64,000 nucleotides of DNA, from NCBI RefSeq assembly GCF_019175285.1, contig NC_056522.1, positions 68,156,089 through 68,220,088 on the forward strand. Direction: 5' to 3'. Source of the DNA: Sceloporus undulatus (taxonomy: Eukaryota; Chordata; Lepidosauria; Squamata; Phrynosomatidae). This document shows positions 44,854 through 57,075 of the stretch, in pieces (the first letter of the stretch is position 1; each line of letters begins with the position of its first letter). The translations under genes and the position numbers were made by a program. The notes beneath the pieces were generated by a model. That model did not search any database and was not told the DNA's origin. It saw only the letters and a list, made by a program, of their open reading frames with translations.

Positions 44854-44882
44854 CAGTGGTTCCCCAAACTGTCCTCTTTAAG

Positions 44883-44920
<38 letters not shown>

Positions 44921-45363
44921 ACTTCAGCTCCCAAAATCCCAGACTATTGGCCAACCCTGGCTGAGGCCTCTGGGAACTGGAGTCCCAAATCTCTTAAAGG
45001 GCACAGTTTGCAATCCATGAAGTAAGAGTGGTTCCCCAAACTGTGCCCTTTAAGAGGTTTTGTACTTCAGCTCCCACAAGCCTCAGGCAGGTTGGCCCAT
45101 AGTCTGGGATTCTGAGAGCCTAAATCCAGAATCCCTTAAAGAAAGGCACAGTTTGTGGAGCACGGTCCTTAGCAATGCTTTCTTGCTTTCTTTCTTTTTG
45201 CACGATATGCATCTGAGGAAGGAGACCAGTGGTCCCCAAACTGTGCCCTATAATGGATTTTGGACTTCATCTCCCAGAAGCCTCAGCCACGCTGGCCAAC
45301 AGTCTGGGATTCTGGGAGCCGAAGTCCAAAATCCCTTCAAAGAGCACAGTTTGGGGACCACTG
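44854..45363. repeat. Three adjacent copies of an hAT-like MITE
   Basis: Copies at about 44854-45017, 45026-45168 and 45227-45363. Each begins (C)AGTGGTTCCCCAAACTG or a variant, has GGACTTCAGCTCCCA and AGTCTGGGATTCTGGGAG, and ends in an inverted AGTTTGGGGACCACTG-type terminus. The first contains a (TG)n expansion at 44888-44919. All are in the same orientation. Target duplications are not clear. Confidence 0.75.
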
Positions 45364-45784
45364 ATTAGACTCTAGTTGTTGACACAGATAATGCTATAAT
45401 ACATCTATTGGTGTATTCATGAGGCCCAAAGACTCTGTTATAAATATCCAGGGGGAAACTGTGTTGACCTTATGGCATAACATCTCAAATCCACAAAACA
45501 GTGATTTTATTTTTTTATTTTTTTGCTACAAGGATAATTGTTCTATTTTTAATTGTAATTTCAGCAATCTTGTTTTGCAGAGTGTTGTTTTTCAAAAGTA
45601 ACTTAAATGTTGCTCTTATTTTAAATACATTTCTATCATATTTTTATGTTACCTCTCATTTTCTGCTCCACTTATCTATACTTCCCAGAATACATTTAGT
45701 CATAATGATTCTTGTCATTAACCTGTACTTCTATCTTATACTATTATAGAGATGACCTTAGTCTATATCAAGCTTAAACATAGC

Positions 45785-46015
45785 TAAATTGCAACAGTGA
45801 AAGTGATACTTTTATTGGGCCAACCAGAATGCAACAAATACAGATTGCAAGCTTTCAAAGCTCCACTGCCTTCTTCATCAGGCAAATGGGTAGATTTTTA
45901 ACACTTTCTCATGATGAAGTAGCCGGTGAGGTTCAAAAGCTTTTGCATGTTGGCTGGCACCATAAAGGTATCACTGTTTTTGTGGATTTTGGATGTTGTA
46001 AATTTCTGCTGTGAC
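45785..46015. mobile_element. Palindromic repeat, unclassified
   Basis: AGTGATACTTTTATTGGGCC followed by AACCAGAATGCAAC is mirrored by GTTGGCTGGCACCATAAAGG then TATCACT. GATGAAG-type phrases lie inside. No coding. Confidence 0.5.
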
Positions 46016-48171
46016 AGACTAGGGTGGCTGCTCCTTTGAAGACAATGATGAGAAAGTGTGGCTTGTGATGTTTCTTTGGACTAAGGACTCTGACATTTTG
46101 GGCCACTGTTTTAGGAAATTCTAAAACCATAGAGAGAATATGTCAGAGGAAAAGAATTTCAAGCTAAATTGCTAATAAAATGTAATTTGGTCACCTACAA
46201 GGCTGATCGCGAGGAACACATTCAGTGAAGCTAAGTGCTGTAATGCTTTGGAGTAAATTATTTGTCATCATTCAGTCAACCAGCTTTTCAAGGGCTAAAG
46301 GGAAGAAAATAGCCCAATAAATTATGCAGCCATCTTTTTGCTGTCTTCAACAACTGTGGCAAACATGCTGCCATCAATATAATTAAATTAATTTCAGCAC
46401 AGGATGTCATGGGGATAACCACTTAGAATTTCTTAAAGCTGAGAGTTCAATAGTTTTAAAAGGTATGAGCAAATCTTCAACAGCTGTTTCCATGCTTTCT
46501 GTGGCCTTGTGCTTGTTCACAATTTATATTTCTGTTCCTGCTAAAAGAACAGAACATCTGCCTCTCTCTTCTTTGCCCATCTAAGAAGGATGCAAACTCA
46601 GGACATCCATGGTCATCCTCCATTACTGAATAAACTTTCCCCTACTGTCATCAATTATTGTCTTTTCCAGCAAGTCATGCTATTTCATGATGTGTCCAAA
46701 GAACAGTAGGATCAATTTAATCATTTTGGCTTCTAGTGGGCATGCAGGCTTGATTTATTCTCAGACTCATTTATTTGTTTTTTATCAGTCCATAGAACTC
46801 TCCTTAAGTATCGCATTTCACATACTGCTTTTTTGCCCGTGTGTGTGTGTGTGCGCTCATGCAACCAGTTTAGAAGGTGAATCACGGGGGGGGGGGTTGA
46901 TTCTAAGAGAGGGAATTTGTACCTGTTCTGGGAAGTGTAAGAGTCAAGAGCTGCAAAACCAGCCTCAGAGACAGCATACATCCCCAAGGCTGTGTTTTGC
47001 CCAAGGCTGCTTTCAGTAAAAAGTGAAAACATCTCTAAATATTTTGTGGAATTCACAAAATGTCCCTCTCAATTCTTCTTCTTATTGTCAACTGCCCTTG
47101 AACTCATGGGGAGCCTGTGGATGAGAAACCTCCAAGACTCCCTGTCCTGTCCTCCCCTGCTCTGCTTAGTTCTTGTCAATGCCGAGGGATTTCCCCCGTT
47201 TCACATTTTGAATGGTGTATGTTATCTCATTATTATTGGCTATCAATTGATTAAGGAAATCTCTGTGTTTCCAGTTAATTGGCTTCAGATTTAATGACAT
47301 GTGGAAGGTGCCAAAAGCTTTTGGGTCTGCATAATCCAATTTATACAAGGGTGTAAAAAAATTAAAAATAAAACCTTTGTTTAATCTCATTGGGGTAACA
47401 CTCAGTGTATGGGTTTTGTTTGTCATATTGAATACCTGCAATAAATGTTGTAGTTATTGCCCCTTTTCATAACTCTAACTAAAATCCAGGAGGACTTCTT
47501 GTCAGATAAATAGCATTGGTGACTTAAATGCAGTAAAGAGATCTGAATTAGTTCTAATCCTAAAACTTCAAGTTGCACATCATAATGAAAAATTACTGTA
47601 CTGATTTCTTTTCTGCCACTTTCTTTGTGTTTGTATCTCCTTTGCAAAGTTGAGTTTAGCCTCTTTGGTGAGGTCTGTGCCTTCCTGAATATGCAAGACT
47701 GCTTTTAGAAAATCCCACAGCAAAATTGCAGCGGGTTAGGAATTTTCTTTATAGAATATATTAATATACTCTAATTTAACCCCCCCCCACACACACACAA
47801 TGATCTGTTGTTTTATAAGCACACTAGAGTTAAGTGCAACATCAGTTCAAGAACTTTGATGAGTTGCTGTTGTGGGCGTCATTTTCGCTGTTGCTGCCAG
47901 TATTCTGTGGTTTGGCTCTCTCCCACTCTGCCATCTTAACAGGTTTAAGTACTGTAGGTTCTTTTTTTGACTTTGTGTATTTTTCTTGCCATTTGTTGCA
48001 GAGAGACCAGGCATAGTGGAATCTTTGTTTTCCTGTTAGGTCAGTTTAAGTTTTTTCCTCCATTTTCTATTCTCCCATGATTGTTTCTAGGTTTAGATTT
48101 AGAATAGATTATATATAATAGCTCTTTGGTACTTGGAGTTAGTTGTCATACTCTTCCCCATAAGAGACATT

Positions 48172-48356
48172 GGGCTCAAACAGGCAGGCCAAAATAAAGC
48201 TGCTTTGGGTCACTTTAGAGGTATGCTGTTTAAATGCTAAGGACTGGAGAGCAGCTTTGGCACAGCTTCTAGCCTCTTAAGATGTGTGTGTCATTTAAAC
48301 AGCATATTTCCAAAGTGACCTGAAGCAGCTTTATTTTGGCCTGTCTGTTCAGGCCC
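48172..48356. mobile_element. Harbinger-like palindromic MITE
   Basis: GGGCTCAAACAGGCAGGCC at the left and the inverted GGGCCTGAACAGACAGGCC at the right, then AAAATAAAGCTGCTTTGGGT mirrored. Same family as 52869-53001 and 23359-23622. The 3-bp duplication is degraded (ATT/ATA). Confidence 0.8.
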
Positions 48357-48489
48357 ATAAGCTTAAAAGGAAAGCCCTAGCTTTCAAAAGGCATTTAGGA
48401 AGTCTGGAGCCTTTATACTGTAGTCTGTTTTCTCAACTTATAGTCTGTCTTCTCTTGGCTTGTATTTTAAGGGCTAATTTTCAAACCTA

Positions 48490-48797
48490 CTGTATATACT
48501 CATGTATAAGTCTAGAAATTTTAGTTTAAAAATTGACCCAAGAAATCTGAGATGACTTATCTATGGGTCAGTGTAAGTACTGTTCTTTTACTCTTATAAA
48601 AATAGGAAACACCACCTGGTGAAAGCCTAGAGTTTAATCTGTGCTTTTCTTTTGCTTCATCCTTTAGATCCTTTGTTACATGCCCCTAGGTTTTACCCTT
48701 GTCTTATCCATGAGTCATATCAAAATCCATAATTCTGGCCCCAAAAGTTGCCCTCGACTTATATATGAGATTGACTTATAGTCAAGTATATACAATA
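48490..48797. mobile_element. TIR element, family A, second copy
   Basis: TACTGTATATACTCATGTAT then AAGTC at the left, inverted at the right as GACTTATAGTCAAGTATATA then CAATA. The left terminus matches the inverted right end of 31530-31949. Confidence 0.65.
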
Positions 48798-49959
48798 ATT
48801 GCAATGTCTCTAGATTGCTCTATACGTTTGAGATTGCTGTACCAGAGCTGGTGTCATGCTGGTAATCCAAAAGACAAGACAAAGTTCATTGAAGCTGCTA
48901 ATTAGGCTCTCTTATCCCATCGTTTTCATATTATACCAATCCATAAATGGGTAACATAAATCTGTGGCTTATGTCTTCAGCTTCTTCAAGCCTACTCTGA
49001 ATCTTTTGTGCTGCATTAAGAGTCTTTGAAATTGTATTTTGATCCTGTTTTTGTCTCAAGTTTGTTACTTCCTCTGCTTCTGTCCCTCAGTTCAAGATGG
49101 CTAGCTTTATTGAGGGTGCTATCAATTTAATGTCAATAGAGCAAAGTTCTCCTGCTTTGACTTCTTAGAATTTGCTGCTCAATTGTTGAAAAAGAATTTC
49201 TCAATTCTTATCAGTTGTATTATCTTTCTTAGCTCTTAGAGCTTTAAAAGCGTTTATGGGACTAGAAGCCATTTTGACCACTTTGGTCTGCTTTGAAGTA
49301 GCCTGCGGGCATTTTTTTTAGGATAAAGTATGCGGTTATATCTGTTTTATTGATTTGATCAAAGTCTCATTTCACTACTATCTTTTGTGAATTTTATTGG
49401 ATTGTCTGTGGCTTTTCTTTTTTGGTGTCTCTAGCTGCAAATTTAGATATTATCTTGCTTGGCTATAAGATATTCCCCCGCCCCATTTCTTGCTTGGTAG
49501 TGAATTAGCATTTTAGCTTGAAAAAATAACTAGAGCTAGGAGTGAATTATTCATTAAATCTGCTCTTTAAGTGGTTTGGGGAGCTGGATTCCAATTCCCT
49601 TGTGCTCCTGTTAAATCATGTGTAGTAGCAAATGTCTGTGTGGTATGCTAGGGATGTACTGTACCTGTGATCATCTACTTGCCTTCTGAATTTGTAGTGA
49701 AATGTGATGTTAGGTCAGTGACACATGTCCATCAAGTTGTTGTGCTTTATGCTTGGCAACTAGTTTTTTCATAATGGTCGACTGACCATGTAGTGTTGAA
49801 AAGGTGATTTTTGCAAGATTTGGGAACAAATCAGTTACCACTGCAGAAGGGATCCATGGATTCCATTATGAAGCCTATTTTGTAAGCCTTTGGTTCCCCA
49901 GTTTGGAAGTGCAGAATACTGCATTTTGTTCTTGCTGTAGCCTCTGAACACTTCTAAAG

Positions 49960-50180
49960 ACAGTCTTTCCTAAAGTGCACTACAGTAGTCTCATCAGAAA
50001 GTAATGAAAGCATGAACCACTGTGCCCTCTCTAGGAAGGTAACTTGTTCTGAAATTGGGTGTAGCTCCAAGACTCTCCAAGGGTTCTTATGCTATACCAT
50101 AAGCTTTATAGATTGTAAATGATGCAGCAGCTGGTACACAGCAGGGAAGCAACCATCCCTTTTTCTGATAAGATCTAGCA
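49960..50180 (-). mobile_element. Possible L2-type LINE remnant
   Basis: TGCACTACAGTAGTCTCATC, then GAAAGCATGAACCACTGTG, parallels the L2 segment near 37185-37235 (CATTGCAGAAATCCAATCTC, AGAGCATGTACAACAG). It is strongly diverged. Confidence 0.4.
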
Positions 50181-52467
50181 TTTCTCTCAGCCTATGGTAG
50201 AACTGGTCCCTGAAACAAATTTTCCTCAGACTTATCTCTCAGTTGACAATCAAATGCCTGTTGTTGGACATATGAGAAGCCTTGGAGTGAGGTGCCCCCC
50301 AATAGATAAGGGCAATGGAAGCTGGTGTGATAAATGGAAGTCCCTCCATTTATCAGAGCTTTCTTCCCAGATAACAAAGAATTAAATGTTGGGGGAGGTA
50401 CATTTTAATTAAGGTTTACATCACAGGTGATGGGATGGCAACTAACCAATGAGATGGGGAGTTGGGTAGAAGCACGAACCTCCGAGATGCTTCTGAGAGA
50501 GAACTTTAACAAGTCTGAATGCAACACGAGGATTTTGTCTGCCTTTTTGAGTCTGTCTGCGAGACTGCGTGGGCCTGCCCACCTGCTTCTATGGCCTCTG
50601 ACCCTCATAGACAGACCATGAGGAAGCTGGTGGAGCTGGACAATGGAGTCCAGGCTCCCAGCTATCCAGAAACACAGAGGACTACAAATCCCATCTGAGC
50701 TGTGAGTAAGATTAGGAACAGTCAGTGGCATTAGATTTTTGGTTTGTTTTATTGGTTTGGCAGAAATGATTGTACTCTATAACCTAGATTTTCTGTTTGT
50801 GCCTGAAGGATAAGTTGGTCCTTGATGTAGTCATATCCTAATCTAGAACTCCTTTAATTAGAATATTTTTCTTTAAAGTATGCTGCTCCTTGCACTTCTT
50901 TTCATGTACCTTAGCTTGGCTAGTTTTTTTCCTAAGCTGAAAAGTATCTGTGGAATTCCCCAGCAAAGTCCTGATGTATTGCTGGGATGAGAGAGGATAA
51001 TTCATCAGGTGGTAGCAGCAGCGAGGTTTATTTTAGATAGGGGGGTGGTTTGGGGGGTTTCATCTAGCTCAGCAGGAGTGGAGGGGAATCTAGGTTCAGA
51101 GAGACACCTTCACATGGTGGCTTCTATGTTCACATAACACCATAACAGATGGCTTTCCAAGAGTTGAACAATGCATAAGCAAAAAAAAAAAGAGGGGGGT
51201 TCAAAATGGGCAAATATGACTCATCATTAGCTATGATAACTGTAGAAGCAGTTTAGCAATAGAGAAAAAATCCACTCATTCATTCCATTCCCAGCCTTCA
51301 TATCTTTTCCCAGCTTCAAACTGCAATTGCAGAGGGAATGCAACAAGTATCCAACAAGGTCACTAATACAAGTTTACTCTTTTACTCCACTCAACAGCTC
51401 TTAACATTTGGCCGTGATGCTAATAACAACTATAAAACCTATCTGCCTTGGTTCCCCAGTGCTGGGTGGTCAGTTTTGTTCATAGTGCTGTCAGTTTAAT
51501 TTTCTATAAAAATTTACGGTTGAGAAAGTTAAAACACTATAAGCTCCAGCATTCTTCTCCAGCTTGGAACAGGATAGTGAGACAAGAATTTCTCCACGTT
51601 GTCTCTCCATTTACAGAAGCAATCAATGTCCGTCCCCAGCAATGAGATGGAAAGAAATACTGGAGCTTCCTTCACCAAGCTTTCCAGCAGTGATTGAAGA
51701 CTAATCTGTGATGTGTTTGGTGATCAGAATTGTACAACCACATCCATAGTGGAGGCTGATAAAATTTCCACCCACAGAGCTGAACTTGAAGAAAAACACT
51801 TCTTGGCTTCATATCATCAGCTCATTCTGTTCAGTATTTAGGCCATTTGTGCTCAAATGATTAGGAACACTTAATTTTCTTGTGTCATAGCAAGAGTGTG
51901 TCCCCATTAAAATGAATATATGGTTACATGTGATTTTTCTTAATTAAAAATGTCCCATTCTTGAAACGCTCCGGATGAATAACTTGCATAAATCTAAAGC
52001 AAAGATAGTGGTATTGTGGAACATTACCAGACTGTTATATCTAGAACACACAGTGTAAATTGCAGTGTAAATTGGTAGATCATTTGGGAGATGCTAAAAT
52101 AAGATGTCTGAAATTACCTCTTATGCTTTACGTGATGGAATTGTTCTAAACTGTCCTAGCATTTAGTTGATTTGTCATCGAGTTTTTCTTGGATTTATTC
52201 TCAAATTAAGCAGAGTGGGATGAAAACCGATATCAGTTGCCAGTGCTAAATATAAATCTAAGTATTTTCGTTATAGAAAGAGGTCATAGATGCATACTCT
52301 CTTGTCCTGTTGGTTATAGAAATCTTGCCATGTTGATTGCATTACAGAAAACACCTTACTTTAAAAGAAAATTTGTTTAGTTCAGGTTTATTTTTAATCA
52401 ACCTTTTTGGCATAGTGATCCTACAAATGCATGGCAGAGACTGTAGGAAATATATATAGCATGTGAG

Positions 52468-52645
52468 TTTTGGAGCGATTGTGGTGTATTGGTTTGACTG
52501 TAACTTTTGAGGCTAGGGTTTGAATCCCCAGTTGGCCATGGAACCCCATTGGGTGAGTCACACTCTCTCAGCCTAAGAGGATGGCAATGACAAAACCCCC
52601 TGAACAAATCTTAGAGTTGCCTTAGGATCACAATAAGTCAGAAAC
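52468..52645 (+). mobile_element. BovB-tailed tRNA-derived SINE
   Basis: A head with TGTGGTGTATTGGTTTGACT and GGGTTTGAATCCCC (A and B boxes), then GGGTGAGTCACACTCTCTCA, CCTGAACAAATCTTAG and TAAGTCAGAAAC. Complete but diverged. Confidence 0.83.
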
Positions 52646-52775
52646 GTGTGTGTGCATGCCTTCAAGTAACCTGCCAAGTTATGGTGAGTTTTCTTAGGCA
52701 AGAAATACTCAGAGGTGGTTTGCCAATTCCTTCCTCTGAAATATAGCCTATAGCACCTGGCATTCATTGGCGGTT
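52646..52775 (-). mobile_element. 5S-type SINE body and tail
   Basis: GTGCATGCCTTCAAGTAACC, TTCTTAGGCAAGAAATACTC, AGAGGTGGTTTGCC and TAGCACCTGGCATT match the body joined to the 5S-like head at 12780-12900. It abuts the SINE at 52468-52645 tail to tail. Confidence 0.7.
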
Positions 52776-52868
52776 TCTCATTCAATACACAGATACAAAG
52801 TGCTGTTTTCCTTTAACCTCCCAAAATAGGGGATATTTTCTCTTATCACTTACCTACTCACAATCTAA

Positions 52869-53001
52869 GAGCCAGTACAGACAAGCCAAAATAAAACCGC
52901 TTTGAGTCACTTTGGAAGTATGCTGTTTGAATGATTCTTTTAAACAGCATACCACCAAAGTGACCCGAAGCAGCTTTATTTTGGCCTGTCTGTACTGGTC
53001 C
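52869..53001. mobile_element. Short Harbinger-like palindromic MITE
   Basis: GAGCCAGTACAGACAAGCC at the left and the inverted GGACCAGTACAGACAGGCC at the right, flanked by TAA (52866-52868, 53002-53004). The TAA 3-bp duplication is the classic PIF/Harbinger target and supports the superfamily call for the whole group. Confidence 0.87.
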
Positions 53002-53800
53002 TAAGATACCCATTTATTTGAAAAAAAAAAACAATTTTACTTGTTTAGCTTGTAAGTCATTTAACTAATTCCTGTTGAAAAGTTTGTGAATATTTGCACA
53101 ATTGAAGCAGTGTTTAATATCAAAGGAGTTACTGCCTTGAAGTAGTTTGTGCATGGGGGGCGCGCACACACACACACACACACACATTATTTTGGGCATT
53201 GATCAAAATAATGAGTGTCCTGTCAAACAATAGATTTACCATAATAGGTTTGTAAAATCCAACACAAATGTTTCAACAAAGTATGCTGGTCAAAATATCT
53301 CATGTTTGAGCTTGTTTCTTTATTAAATCTTTCTTTGGTCATGTTTGATGGTCATTACTGCTGTGTGGTTATTTTAGAATATTGGAGATATGCATGTTGC
53401 ACCACTAAGATACTGAGTCAGCATTTTAAAAACATTTTACCTGTGCTGACATTTGAATGACCTGCATTTAGCACCAACCAACATACAGTACTTGTGCTGA
53501 AACTCCAGATTGCCTTGTACTCACACTAGGTCAATCAGGGAGTGGGGGCTGCACCCTAAGGAGGTGATAACCACTGCTCCCCAAACATCTGCCTTTGGGG
53601 AGAAATGGGCCGTGGCACTTGCCTGCGTCTCTTTAAATTGCTGAAGAAATGGTGTGAGTAAGGTGAGATTCAGTGGGAGAAGAAAGAAGAATTACCAAAT
53701 TTTCACTTCAACCACAAACTATGTAAATGTAAATACATTTAGGATGTGTATATGATATGCAATTTAAAGGTATAATTTTAATTTTGTTAGCTGTTTATGT

Positions 53801-54745
53801 CAAGAGCCAGTTTGGTGTAGCAATTTAAGTGTTGGACTATGGGATCAAGCAGATGGGCAGGAAAGAGTGGCCCGAAACTGTTTCTTCTGAGGGCAGGCCA
53901 AGACCCCACTGACTGCAACACCTGCTCCCAAGGCAGACTGCATGTGCACACCACAACTGTATGGCATGGTGTATAACCGTGTTGTTGGGTAATTTTTTAA
54001 AAACTGTTCCCCCCCCCCCCCATGTGCACCATTGCAGAATTATACTACCGGCAACCACCTGCCATCTAGATGCCCTCCCATTGGATGGCCACCCCCTTTG
54101 ATCATGCACACAGTCACACCTGTGACCCTCCACCAGCAGAGGTGTGCTCAATAAAACATTGGTGCTGCACGATCGTTCCCCCTTCACCCCATACTCCATC
54201 TTGGACTGTCTGGTTTGTGTATGTTGTACTTATAGCACCTGGAGGTGTCCCACGTTCTCTTTTTTCCATTGCCACTTCAACTGCCAGCTCCGTCCTTTTT
54301 AAATGCACACCTGCACCTGTGCATTTATATGCAGCTTTAGGGATTAGGGTTAGGATAGAGCGCTCCTATGGGACTGGTCTCGTTTCGGGAAGTTTATATA
54401 TACACAGGCTGGAGCGGTTTATTTCCACTTCTTTTCAGTCCGGCTTTTCCTCCCTTAGAACGGGTGTGCTTTCTGGCTGCTTTGGGAGCATGCGTCATCT
54501 AAACACCATGCCCCCGAAATGACCATCTGTTTGAGGCGTATGAGTCTGGAGGCATGGGTTCAAATCCCAACTTGGCCAGAGAAACCTATTGGGTAACTTT
54601 GGGCAAGTCACACACTCTCAGTCTCAGAGGATGGCCGTGGCAAATCCACTCTGAAAAAAATTGCCAAGAAAACCCCATGAAAAGCTTGCCTTAGGGTTGT
54701 TACAAGTCAGAAATGACTCAAAGGCACAGAACAACAACAAAATTG
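53801..54745 (+). mobile_element. BovB-tailed SINE split by a Harbinger-like element
   Basis: The SINE head is at 53801-53840 (GAGCCAGTTTGGTGTAGCAA, GTTGGACTAT) and the remainder at 54539-54745 (GGGTTCAAATCCC B box, GGGCAAGTCACACACTCTCA, GAACAACAACAAAA tail). The two parts join in register once 53841-54538 is removed, leaving TAT as target duplication. Confidence 0.85.
53841..54538. mobile_element. Harbinger-like element, 0.7 kb, non-autonomous
   Basis: GGGATCAAGCAGATGGGCA at the left and the inverted CGCCTCAAACAGATGGTCA at the right, with TAT on both sides (53838-53840, 54539-54541). The interior includes a C-run at 54008-54020, GGGATTAGGGTTAGG near 54340 (shared with the GC-rich MITEs) and no transposase. 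Confidence 0.75.
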
Positions 54746-55206
54746 TTTATAGCACAACTATTGCAATTACATTGATATATGGGAATTATGATTTTTACTA
54801 ATGTACATTAGTACAAAAAACATTACTATGGATTCTGTATTTCATGGTATAGAAAGAGGTCAAAGGTGGGAAGGTGACACCATAAGTTACTGCATTGGGT
54901 GACACCAACCCTAGTGCTTTTCCTTACACTGGAACACCTTCTCCAGAACCCACCACCAGGCTGACTAAAGCAGTTTCTCAGACAGAGTTCCTTGGAACTA
55001 TAGGGCTCTTTGAGAGCTCACTAGGAGTTATATGACAGATTGTGACTACAAAAATATATATAAATAAAATAAACTTTTTGAGCTGTAAATTAATCATATG
55101 CAGGCTTTCCCTGAGGTCTGCAAATTAATTAAAACGTTTATCCAGGGGGAAAAGGTTGAGAAGGGCTGGACTAAAGGAAAATAAGGTGATGGGAATGTGT
55201 GTCTCT

Positions 55207-55450
55207 GTAGTCCAAAACACACTGCACAAGTTACCCAGATTGAGACCACTTTAACTGTCCTGGCTCAGTGCTAGGGTTTCTGGGAATTGTAGTTTTGTGA
55301 GACATTTAGCCTTCTCTATCATAATATCTCTGGTGCCACAATAAATCTCTAGTTCCTCAATAATCTACAATTCCCAGGATTCCCTAGCACTGAGCCAGGG
55401 CAGTTTAAGCTGTCCCAAACTGAATTATTTCTGCAGTGTGTTTTGGACCT
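55207..55450. mobile_element. hAT palindromic MITE with perfect 8-bp target duplication
   Basis: TAGTCCAAAACACACTGCA at the left and its inverse TGCAGTGTGTTTTGGACCT at the right, flanked by GTGTCTCT (55199-55206 and 55451-55458). This copy assigns the whole AAATAATCC palindrome family (10048, 10809, 32517, 44594, 60548) to hAT. Confidence 0.88.
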
Positions 55451-55770
55451 GTGTCTCTACAAGTCTCTGGCCAAGACCCAGAAAGGTGTACAGACTGGTT
55501 TAGGCATCAGTCATACAGCAAAAAATGGGAAACGTTTTTTCTTAAAATATTTCCTTTAAACCAGGGGTTGACAATTATGACAGGGCCCACTCTTCTGCTC
55601 ATGGGAACATTCAGGGGCTGTGTTGCCTGCAAATACCCTTTCCCCATGGAATTGCCTGGAAGTCAATGTCTGATTTTGAAAAACTGGGTTTTACATGTTA
55701 AAATAGTACATGGCCAGGGACATTCCTGCAGCCAATTTTCATTTCTGGTCTGAAAAAGGAGAATTTAGAA

Positions 55771-56401
55771 TAGGGGTGCCCAACCTTGGGGTCGTGGCCC
55801 CTTCAGGGATCGATCGACCCTTTCTTGGGGGTCGCCAGGTTGGGTCTGCCTCCTCCTCCTCCTCCTCCTCCTCTCTTCCCTGCGAGTGCCGGTGCCAGCG
55901 CCGCCACCATGTGGGGATGGGGATGGAGCTGCCGCTGCCTCCTCCTCCTCACCTCCTCCCCACAGGTGCCGCTGCCACCGCCGCCTCCTTCCCCTAGTTC
56001 TCCACACGGCTGCTGTCATCACCGCCATTGCACGGGGCTGCTGCTGCCACTGTTATTGCAGCAGCAGTGGCGGAAGCTCCGTGTGATGGTGGCTGTGGCA
56101 GGCCAGAGCAGGCTTGGCTAGTATGGAGGAAGAGGAAGAGGGGTGAGGAAGAGGAGGTGGAGGCGGAAGGGCTTCCAGCAGCCTTTGTGGCCAGACGTCC
56201 CGCCCCTTTTCCTGACTGGCAGCCTCCCTAATTGGTTGGGAGGCCGGGAAGGGGCGGGATTTCTGACCGCAAAGGCTGCTGGGGCTTGTGGGCAGCCGGA
56301 AGTCCCGCCCCTTCCTGGCCTCCCAAACAATCAGGGAGGCCGCCGGGTGGGACTTTCGGCCGCAATGGGGGTCGCGGCCCAACAAAGGTTGGGAACTGCT
56401 G
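55771..56401. mobile_element. hAT MITE with CpG-rich interior
   Basis: The ends TAGGGGTGCCCAACC and, inverted, CAGCAGTTCCCAACC are flanked by ATTTAGAA (55763-55770) and GTTTAGAA (56402-56409), 7 of 8 matching. The interior has (CCT)n at 55849-55873, GC-rich text and an inverted repeat around GGGAGGCCGGGAAGGGGCGG / CCGCCCCTTCCTGGCCTCCC. Confidence 0.8.
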
Positions 56402-56654
56402 GTTTAGAACATCTGGAAGAGTGGAAGGGTCAAAATCTACCAAAAAGCCTTGTGGGCCACATTTGGCCCTGGAGCTATACTTTTTCCACTGGGGTTTTAA
56501 GCATATTACAAAATCAAGCGACTCCCATTAATAGTTCAATCAGACACATTAGTATGGTTTCCTAACCCTTCTGTGAATTCACTGCTCTTTCTTCAATAGC
56601 TTTCCTCTCAACTGGCTAAAATCCTAATTATCAATTATCATCATTCGCTCCTCT

Positions 56655-56870
56655 TTTTGTTGTTGTTGTTGCTGTGTGCCTTCAAGTCGTTTCCGACTTA
56701 TGGCGACCCTAAGGCAACCCTATAATGGGGTTTTCTTGGCAGGATTTGTTTAGCAGAGATTTGCCATTGCCTTCCCCAGAGGCTGGGAGATAAGCCATAA
56801 AAGCCACCGGCTTTTGGCTTTTATGGCTTAGCTGGGAATCGAACCCTAGCTAATGCCTTAGCTAACTGGT
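56655..56870 (-). mobile_element. BovB-tailed SINE
   Basis: TTGTTGTTGTTGCTGTGTGC then TTCAAGTCGTTTCCGACTTA and TGGCGACCCTAAGGC is the inverted tail, well preserved. GGGAATCGAACCCTAGC is the inverted B-box region. A short inverted repeat (AGCCATAAAAGCC / GGCTTTTATGGCT) has arisen near 56792-56829. Confidence 0.83.
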
Positions 56871-57075
56871 TCCATCCTCCTCTCAGCTGGCTAATTCTGT
56901 GTCCAACTGTTCTTGAATGACAAAAGAGATTTTCTCTTTCCCCAACTTTCCTTTGAATCTTATGAATTGAACTTTTACAATAGCCAATAAATCCCAATGG
57001 TTGAATGATGTGTCCTGTCAGTGACACTTATTTGTTGGCCTTTGTAATAAGGAACTGTTTGCTTCTCCTTCCTAG

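Larger units (their letters stand above)
44555..57075 (+). other. B3GALNT2: B3GALNT2 intron 1
   Basis: A 12.5 kb phase-1 intron. Listed repeats occupy 44594-45363, about 45785-46015, 48172-48356, 48490-48797, 49960-50180, 52468-53001, 53801-54745, 55207-56401 and 56655-56870. The stretches 46020-48170, 50200-52460 and 53190-53800 show no gene or repeat I can name, apart from short runs such as a G-tract near 46887 and (CA)n at 53165-53186. Confidence 0.9.
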
